The notes under the pieces: generated by a model
The model's database searches: none
The model's input: the letters and a program-made list of their open reading frames with translations, nothing else
Told to the model about the DNA's origin: nothing
Translations under genes and position numbers: made by a program
Assembly: GCA_045612305.1 (NCBI GenBank)
Contig: JAZKYU010000056.1
Span: 1 to 64,000 of the forward strand
Direction of reading: 5' to 3'
DNA length: 64,000 nucleotides
Origin: HGM04593 sp045612305
Lineage (GTDB): Bacteria; Bacteroidota; Bacteroidia; Bacteroidales; Bacteroidaceae
In this document: positions 58,991-64,000 of the stretch, in pieces
Layout of the letters: every line of letters starts with the position of its first letter
How positions within the stretch are numbered: the stretch's first letter is position 1

Positions 58991-59890
58991 TTACTTGAGC
59001 ATCTTTTCTATGTGTGCGATGATGTTGGTTGTTTCGCCGGGGTGAAACCACGCAATATCCTCGTCTTTGCGATACCAGGTTACCTGTTTGCGAGAGTATA
59101 TGCGGGTGTTTTGTTTTATCTTTTCTATGGCAAAGGGTAGCTCCCACTCGCCGTCGAGATATTTGAATATCTCTTTGTAACCCACGGTGTTGAGTGAGTT
59201 GTGCTCCTTGAGGTGGTAGAACTTTTTAACCTCCTCTACAAGCCCATCTTTCACCATAATATCCACGCGGCGGTTTATGCGCTCGTAGAGCTCTTCGCGC
59301 TCGCGGCGTAGCCCTATCTTTATTATGTTGAACGGGCGTTCCTTGCTTGTTTGTTTGCGGAAAGAGCTATATGTTTTCCCTGTCATATAGCAAATTTCGA
59401 GAGCGTGCATCACACGCTTGGGGTTTTTTATGTCGGCCTCGTTGTAATATTCTGGGTCGAGAATCTTGAGTTCTTTGCTTAATTGTTCCAGCCCTTCGCG
59501 CTCATATTTTTCGAGTACCATGCGACGTGTCTCCTCATCTACGGTGGGTATGTCGTCTATACCCTTGCACACGGCGTCGATATACATCATAGAGCCGCCC
59601 GAGAGCAACATTGTGGGGTGGTGGGGAAATCCTTTTTCGAGCAGGGCAAGCACCTCTTCTTCGTAACGTGCCGCGCTGTAGTAGTCGCCCGGTGTGAGCT
59701 GCCCGACAAAATAGTGTTTGTGTCGGGCAAGCTCTTCCTGTGTGGGCATTGCCGTACCTATCTCCATCCCGCGGTACATCTGCCTAGAGTCGGCCGATAT
59801 TATGGGGCAGCCAAAGTGGCTTGCTATGGCAAAACTTGTTTCGGTTTTGCCTACCGCAGTGGGGCCTATGAGTACGACTAAGTTGTTCAT
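58991..59890 (-). CDS. miaA: tRNA dimethylallyltransferase
   Basis: The 299-residue enzyme attaches the isopentenyl group to A37 of tRNAs reading UNN codons. The P-loop reads LIGPTAVGKTETSF (about 7-20), followed by ISADSRQMYRGMEIGTAMPTQEE (about 33-55), LLSGGSMMYIDAVCKGID (about 99-116) and NPKRVMHALEICYMTGKT. It lies 22 bases after the acidic pRiA4b-ORF3-like gene and three bases before the barrel gene. Confidence 0.96.
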   Translation of the reverse strand: MNNLVVLIGPTAVGKTETSFAIASHFGCPIISADSRQMYRGMEIGTAMPTQEELARHKHYFVGQLTPGDYYSAARYEEEVLALLEKGFPHHPTMLLSGGSMMYIDAVCKGIDDIPTVDEETRRMVLEKYEREGLEQLSKELKILDPEYYNEADIKNPKRVMHALEICYMTGKTYSSFRKQTSKERPFNIIKIGLRREREELYERINRRVDIMVKDGLVEEVKKFYHLKEHNSLNTVGYKEIFKYLDGEWELPFAIEKIKQNTRIYSRKQVTWYRKDEDIAWFHPGETTNIIAHIEKMLK

Positions 59891-59912
59891 CCTCCTTGTT
59901 TGTGGGGATATT

Positions 59913-60482
59913 TTAATAAAGGTCGTCTATAGAACTTATCTCCGACAAGCCGCCGATGTTGTAACCATCCTCGTCTATGTCGTCGTCGTTGTAGCCGTCG
60001 CTGCCGTAGAAGTCTTCTTCGAGATCTTCGTCGGCTGTGGCAACAACGTTGTTCTTGCTCATAAGTTCGTCGAAATTAAGTGTTTGTGCAGGTGCGTCGC
60101 CCACCGACTTAATGCAGGTGGCCTCGTCACAACTCTTGCCAAACTCTATCTTGCTCAACTCCATATAGAATACTCGGTCGCCAAGAGGGTCGAACACATA
60201 CATAAGTTTCTGTTTCTCCTCCTCTACGTGATCTCCAAGCACGCTTTCTTCCATAATGTAGTTGTCCTCCTCGGACATACCACCCATATCTTCGCGAGTA
60301 ATCTCTTTCTCTTTTATCCACTTGTCGTTGCAGATGAAGAAAGATGTCATCTGGTCGTCGGGGTAGTTAACCGACTCGAGTATGGCTTTGTGAAGGTCGA
60401 GGAAAGTTGCATCGGAGTCTATCTCGATGTCTCTTCTGAAGTTCTCAACCTCGTCCGACAATAATCTGAATTTATATACCAT
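59913..60482 (-). CDS. pRiA4b ORF-3-like acidic protein
   Basis: The 189-residue protein begins VYKFRLLSDEVENFRRDIEIDSDATFLDLHKAILESVNYPDDQMTSFFI, the pattern of the plasmid pRiA4b ORF-3 / TnpR-passenger fold (PF07929), with a later KLMYVFDPLGDRVFYMEL block typical of that family. The last 35 residues are extremely acidic (DEDLEEDFYGSDGYNDDDID...). No transposase is nearby, so this is a resident cytoplasmic gene despite the name. It lies 15 bases after lpxA and 22 before miaA. Its function is unknown. Confidence 0.72.
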   Translation of the reverse strand: MVYKFRLLSDEVENFRRDIEIDSDATFLDLHKAILESVNYPDDQMTSFFICNDKWIKEKEITREDMGGMSEEDNYIMEESVLGDHVEEEKQKLMYVFDPLGDRVFYMELSKIEFGKSCDEATCIKSVGDAPAQTLNFDELMSKNNVVATADEDLEEDFYGSDGYNDDDIDEDGYNIGGLSEISSIDDLY

Positions 60483-60497
60483 TGTGTCTATTAAATT

Positions 60498-61268
60498 TTA
60501 GCCAATAATACCGCGTGTTGCCACGTTCTCCACAAAGTTGAGTATGTGCTCAATCTCGGGTGTCATGGGCATAGTCTCTTTAATTTTTGCAACACCCATA
60601 GAAACGTTGTTACCCTTGCCGTAGAGCAGGCGATAAGCGTTGTGTATGTTGTTTATAGTCTCATTTGAGAAACCGCGACGGCGCAAGCCCACAATATTCA
60701 AACCGCAGTAACGAGCGGGGTCGCGACCAACAACGATATAAGGGGGAATATCCTTGTTTATGCGGCTACCACCTTGTATCATACCATAACCTGCAATGTG
60801 GGTAAACTGGTGCACAAGCACGCAAGCGCTCAATATAGCGTTGTCGTCGATAACAACCTCACCTGCAATCTTGGTTGAGTTGCCCAAGATGCAACCGCTG
60901 CCAATCTCGCAGTCGTGTGCAATGTGAACGTTCTCCATGAGCAAGTTGTTGCTACCAACCACGGTTTTTCCTTTTGATGCTGTACCGCGGTGTATAGTAA
61001 CGTTCTCGCGTATCATATTGTTGTCACCTATCTCGGTAGTAGTCTCCTCGCCCACAAATTTAAGGTCTTGGGGCTCGCCACCGATTATAGCTCCGTGGTA
61101 AATTTTATTGTTGTTACCCATGCGTGTGCCGTTTAATATGCAGGCTTGGGGCATTACGATGCAGTTGTCACCAATTACTACATTTTTATCAATAAATGCA
61201 AATGCGCCTATTTCGCAGTTTGCGCCGATTTTTGCATCGGGGTCTACATAAGCCAAAGGATGAATCAT
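60498..61268 (-). CDS. lpxA: Acyl-ACP:UDP-N-acetylglucosamine O-acyltransferase
   Basis: The 256-residue enzyme performs the first step of lipid A synthesis. Hexapeptide repeats form residues 1-185 (IHPLAYVDPDAKIGANCEIGAFAFIDKNVVIGDNC...), including NVHIAHDCEIGSGC with the catalytic His (about 123) and HQFTHIAGYGMIQGGSRINKDIPPYIVVGRDPARYCGLNIVGLRRRGF. A helical C-terminal domain follows. It lies 18 bases after lpxC-fabZ in the lpx operon. Confidence 0.96.
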   Translation of the reverse strand: MIHPLAYVDPDAKIGANCEIGAFAFIDKNVVIGDNCIVMPQACILNGTRMGNNNKIYHGAIIGGEPQDLKFVGEETTTEIGDNNMIRENVTIHRGTASKGKTVVGSNNLLMENVHIAHDCEIGSGCILGNSTKIAGEVVIDDNAILSACVLVHQFTHIAGYGMIQGGSRINKDIPPYIVVGRDPARYCGLNIVGLRRRGFSNETINNIHNAYRLLYGKGNNVSMGVAKIKETMPMTPEIEHILNFVENVATRGIIG

Positions 61269-61286
61269 AGTAGTTCGTGTTTTTGT

Positions 61287-62669
61287 TTATTTTTTAATAA
61301 TTTGTCCTGTAAATTGTGCCTCGGCAACGAGCTTCTCTCCCACAAAAGCATAACCGCGCATCATAGCGATGCCGTGACGCAAGGGATTTATCTGCTCAAC
61401 CTTGAACACAAGTGTGTCGCCGGGTACCACGCGTTTGTGGAACGCAATTTTCTCTATCTTGAGGAAGTAAGTTGAATACTCCTCGGGTTTGTCGAGCATG
61501 TTCATAATGAGCAAGCCGCCACACTGCGACATAGCCTCCACGATGAGAACACCGGGCATAACGGGCTCGTCGGGGAAGTGACCGTCGAAGAAGGGCTCGT
61601 TCATAGTTACGTTCTTTGTTCCCACAATATATGTAGAGCCAAGCTCTGTAACTTTGTCGATGAGCAACATAGGTGCGCGGTGGGGGAGCAACTGACGTAT
61701 GCGGTTTATGTCCATCACGGGCTCGCGGTTGGGGTCGTAGATGGGAGCCTGTATCTGGTGCTCGCGTATAACCTTGCGCATCGCGCGCGCGAACTTATTA
61801 TTTACTGTGTGTCCGGGGCAGGTTGCGATGATGCGGCCCTGCAAAGGCTTGCCTATGAGGGCAAGGTCGCCAATGATGTCGAGCAGTTTGTGGCGTGCGG
61901 GCTCGTTGTTCCACACAAGTGGCTTGTGGTTGAGGTAACCGAGCTTTTTAGCATCCATATGAGGTATGCCAAGCACGTCGGCAAGCTGGTCGTACTTGTC
62001 TTGAGGCATCTCGCGCTCGTAAATTACGATAGCGTTGTCGAGGTCGCCACCTTTAATGAGTCCCAAGTTGAGCAGAGGTTCAAGCTCGCGCACAAAGACA
62101 AATGTGCGGCTCGACGCAATCTCCTCCTTGAAACTGTCCATGCTCTCAAGCGTTGCATATTGGTTGTAGAGCACGCCCGAGTCGTAGTGTACAAGTACGT
62201 TAAGGCTGAAGTTCTCGTCGGGGAGAATAATTATTGAGCTACCTGTCTTCTCGTCTTTAATCTCAATCTTCGATTTAATAACGAAAACATCTTTTTCGGC
62301 GTTTTGCTCCTTCAAACCAATGCGCTCTATGTTTTCAACGTAGAATTTTGAGCTACCATCGAGAATGGGGAACTCGGGGCCGTTTACCTGCATAAGACAG
62401 TTGTCTATGCCAAGCGCAAAGAGAGCTGCCAAAGCGTGCTCCACAGTGCTCACGCGTGCCTCGCCTTTTGTGAGCACCGTGCCGCGTGTGGTCTCTGTAA
62501 CGTTCTCGGCTACAGCGTCAATTATAGGCTCGCCGGGCAAGTCGATGCGCTGTATTTTATAACCATAATTCTCGGGTGCGGGGTTAAATGTTACCGTGAG
62601 GCTCAAACCCGTGTGCAGTCCTTTACCAAAGAGTGAAAAACTGCCGTTTAGTGTTTTTTGCTTGTTCAT
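61287..62669 (-). CDS. lpxC/fabZ: Fused LpxC deacetylase and FabZ dehydratase
   Basis: The 460-residue protein joins two enzymes, as is usual in Bacteroidetes. Residues 1-305 are LpxC, the zinc deacetylase that commits UDP-acyl-GlcNAc to lipid A: GKGLHTGLSLTVTFNPA, STVEHALAALFALGIDNC with a zinc His (about 79), and KLGYLNHKPLVWNNEPARHKLLDIIGDLALIGKPLQGRI (about 242-280) with HKLLDIIGD. Residues about 315-460 are FabZ (3-hydroxyacyl-ACP dehydratase) with LLPHRAPMLLID, GHFPDEPVMPGVLIVEAM (catalytic His and Glu) and a hot-dog fold. It lies nine bases after lpxD. Confidence 0.96.
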   Translation of the reverse strand: MNKQKTLNGSFSLFGKGLHTGLSLTVTFNPAPENYGYKIQRIDLPGEPIIDAVAENVTETTRGTVLTKGEARVSTVEHALAALFALGIDNCLMQVNGPEFPILDGSSKFYVENIERIGLKEQNAEKDVFVIKSKIEIKDEKTGSSIIILPDENFSLNVLVHYDSGVLYNQYATLESMDSFKEEIASSRTFVFVRELEPLLNLGLIKGGDLDNAIVIYEREMPQDKYDQLADVLGIPHMDAKKLGYLNHKPLVWNNEPARHKLLDIIGDLALIGKPLQGRIIATCPGHTVNNKFARAMRKVIREHQIQAPIYDPNREPVMDINRIRQLLPHRAPMLLIDKVTELGSTYIVGTKNVTMNEPFFDGHFPDEPVMPGVLIVEAMSQCGGLLIMNMLDKPEEYSTYFLKIEKIAFHKRVVPGDTLVFKVEQINPLRHGIAMMRGYAFVGEKLVAEAQFTGQIIKK

Positions 62670-62678
62670 AGCAAATAT

Positions 62679-63713
62679 TTATTTGTTATTTTTCAATGCT
62701 TCAATCTCTTTTGTGAGCTCCTTAACCTTCTTGTCGAGGTCGGGCAAACGCTTGAGATATGCCGATATTCTCATAAACTCTTTAGCATCCATTGCAGGCG
62801 AGCCCAAAAGTTTTTCTCCACCTTTGCGGCTACCTATGGTACCACTCTGCGAGCCTACAACTGTGCGGTCACCTATGGTGCAGTGTCCCGAAATGCCGGC
62901 CTGTCCACCAACGATGCACCACTCACCAATCTTGGCCGAGCCTGCGACACCTGCTTGCGCTGCCATAACGGTGTGAGAGCCTATCTCGTCGTTGTGAGCT
63001 ATTTGTATAAGGTTGTCGAGCTTGACACCTTTGTGAACGATGGTAGAGCCCATAGTGGCACGGTCGATACAGGTGTTTGCACCAATCTCCACGTTGTCTT
63101 CGAGCACCACGATACCCATTTGAGGTATCTTCTCGTAGCCCTCGGCTGTGGGTGCAAAACCAAAACCGTCGGCGCCTATAACGCTGCCGCTGTGCAATAT
63201 GCAGTTGTTGCCCACGCGGCAATCGTGGTAGATAGTTGCATTGGCATAAATAATGCAGTTGCTGCCTATCTTTGCTCCGTCGCCCACCGACACACCGCTG
63301 TGAATGTGGCAACCGTCGCCCACCTCGCAACCATCGCCTATTACAGCAAAGGGTGCTATGTAGCAGTTTTCGCCAATTTTTGCAGTTTCCGATATTGATG
63401 CCAAGGGGCTTATGCCTTGTTTCTTGGGCTTGCTAGCTTCGTACATTGTCATAAGCTTGGCAAGGCTCTCATAAGCGTTGTCCACCTTTATTAGGGTGGC
63501 TTTAATCTCGCCTTGTGCCTCAAAATCCTTGTTTACAAGCACCACCGACGAAGCGGTTGTGTAGATGTAGTCGGCATACTTGGGGTTTGCCAAAAAGGAG
63601 AGGGCGCCGGGTGTTCCTTCTTCAATCTTTGCAAAGGTAAAAACCTCGGCTTCGGCGTTACCTATAACCTCACCGTTGACAAACGATGCTATTTGTTGCG
63701 CTGTGAATTTCAT
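62679..63713 (-). CDS. lpxD: UDP-3-O-(3-hydroxyacyl)glucosamine N-acyltransferase
   Basis: The 344-residue enzyme adds the second acyl chain in lipid A synthesis. An N-terminal uridine-binding domain (residues 1-100, FTAQQIASFVNGEVIGNAEAEV..) precedes the hexapeptide helix (about 103-310), with ADGFGFAPTAEGYEKIPQMG (about 170-190) and NLIQIAHNDEIGSHTVMAAQAGVAGSAKIGEW, where the His is catalytic. A C-terminal helix closes it. It is the first gene of the lpx operon and has its own promoter box. Confidence 0.96.
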   Translation of the reverse strand: MKFTAQQIASFVNGEVIGNAEAEVFTFAKIEEGTPGALSFLANPKYADYIYTTASSVVLVNKDFEAQGEIKATLIKVDNAYESLAKLMTMYEASKPKKQGISPLASISETAKIGENCYIAPFAVIGDGCEVGDGCHIHSGVSVGDGAKIGSNCIIYANATIYHDCRVGNNCILHSGSVIGADGFGFAPTAEGYEKIPQMGIVVLEDNVEIGANTCIDRATMGSTIVHKGVKLDNLIQIAHNDEIGSHTVMAAQAGVAGSAKIGEWCIVGGQAGISGHCTIGDRTVVGSQSGTIGSRKGGEKLLGSPAMDAKEFMRISAYLKRLPDLDKKVKELTKEIEALKNNK

Positions 63714-63737
63714 ACTTTATATATGTTTTTCAAAATA

Positions 63738-63745
63738 CGAAGATA
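63738..63745 (-). promoter_or_regulatory. -7 promoter box for the lpx operon
   Basis: TATCTTCG on the minus strand, 25 bases before the lpxD ATG. Confidence 0.5.
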
Positions 63746-63802
63746 ATATTTAAATCCGATTTTACCTTGTATAATAGGTAAAATAACACAAAAGGTGCCT
63801 AT

Positions 63803-64000
63803 TTAGATGACATTGTGGGCTTTTAGTTCACTTTCCATCTGTTGCTGGTATTCGCGTGCCTTCTCGCCTGCTACGGTAGCGAAGTTCTCGCTGCTGTCGG
63901 CAAAAATTATGGCGCGGCTAGCGTTGACCAAGAGGCCACAGTCGCTGTTCATACCATACTTGCATACCTCCTCGAGCGAGCCACCTTGTGCTCCCACACC
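63803..64000 (-). CDS. pyrF: Orotidine 5'-phosphate decarboxylase (3' part)
   Basis: Only the last 65 residues lie in the window, up to the edge. They read GVGAQGGSLEEVCKYGMN.. and LLVNASRAIIFA, the phosphate-binding end of the type 2 (long) decarboxylase, followed by a helix with ENFATVAGEKAREYQQQMESEL. The enzyme makes UMP from OMP. The gene runs on the minus strand toward lpxD, 90 bases away, which has its own promoter box between. Confidence 0.88.
   Translation of the reverse strand, partial: GVGAQGGSLEEVCKYGMNSDCGLLVNASRAIIFADSSENFATVAGEKAREYQQQMESELKAHNVI

Noticed and set aside
59913..60482. Insertion sequence passenger gene, as the family name would suggest
   Set aside because: No transposase, inverted repeats or compositional change is present; the gene fits tightly in the lpx operon.

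Overview
The window looks like a chromosomal segment of a Bacteroidales bacterium, probably of the Bacteroidaceae/Prevotellaceae type. Evidence: promoter boxes of the form TAnnTTTG or TAnnTTCG instead of TATAAT, a fused LpxC-FabZ protein, GT3 glycogen synthase with a GT35 phosphorylase, a reduced V/A-type ATPase operon containing a DUF2764 protein, and families largely confined to this phylum (DUF4301, DUF4919-like, DUF6057-like). I found no rRNA, tRNA, CRISPR array or intact insertion sequence. Both ends of the window cut genes: gap at the left, pyrF at the right.

Layout. 1-1940: gap end, an AlkD-like DNA repair protein and an Hsp20 with an unusual cysteine-rich insert. 2042-8682 (minus): a Rid/chorismatase-fold protein, an AlaX editing protein, an AT-rich acyltransferase, mtgA, a secreted DUF4919-like protein, a cytoplasmic GH13 amylase and fabD, most of them closely packed. 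8683-9094: a divergent spacer with degenerate tandem repeats. 9095-14723 (plus): DASS transporter, LysR regulator, acyl-ACP thioesterase, Ca2+/Na+ exchanger, M23 protein. 14783-17493 (minus): DUF1573 protein and a RelA-like enzyme that has lost its hydrolase residues. 17674-20174 (plus): DUF4301 protein and an AraC regulator. 20195-27600 (minus): gamma carbonic anhydrase, GNAT, an AT-rich GT2 glycosyltransferase, HtpG, ClpC. 28053-32981 (plus): a secreted 14-repeat MORN protein, YhcH, glycogen branching enzyme and a membrane protein. 33256-40706 (plus): V/A-ATPase operon. 40948-45199 (plus): glycogen synthase and phosphorylase. 45416-51688: hemolysin III, AspS, DPP IV-like peptidase (minus), CrcB, a YhcC-type radical SAM protein. 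51867-54356 (minus): an AT-rich BspA-like leucine-rich lipoprotein beside a compositionally odd spacer. 54841-57968 (minus): PadR regulator with two PspC-domain membrane proteins. 58088-63713 (minus): operon lpxD, lpxC-fabZ, lpxA, an acidic pRiA4b-ORF3-like protein, miaA and an outer-membrane barrel. 63803-64000: pyrF end.

How it fits together. Storage polysaccharide metabolism (GlgB, glycogen synthase, phosphorylase, amylase) brackets the ion-pumping ATPase. The ATPase K subunit carries all the residues known to bind Na+ in Enterococcus NtpK, at the same spacing, so a sodium pump is predicted; the DASS and CaCA transporters could use such a gradient. Envelope functions (lipid A synthesis, transglycosylase, PspC/PadR, M23, barrel) form a second theme, and protein quality control and stringent response (HtpG, ClpC, Hsp20, RelA) a third. 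Three AT-rich genes (acyltransferase, GT2, BspA-like lipoprotein) look like later arrivals, each leaving traces at its borders.

No wholly new defence or mobile system was recognised. The best leads are the minimal, probably Na+-coupled ATPase, the cysteine-rich Hsp20, the acyltransferase that seems to carry a copy of the start of the neighbouring alaX gene, the tandem repeats upstream of fabD, and two stable hairpins just upstream of start codons.
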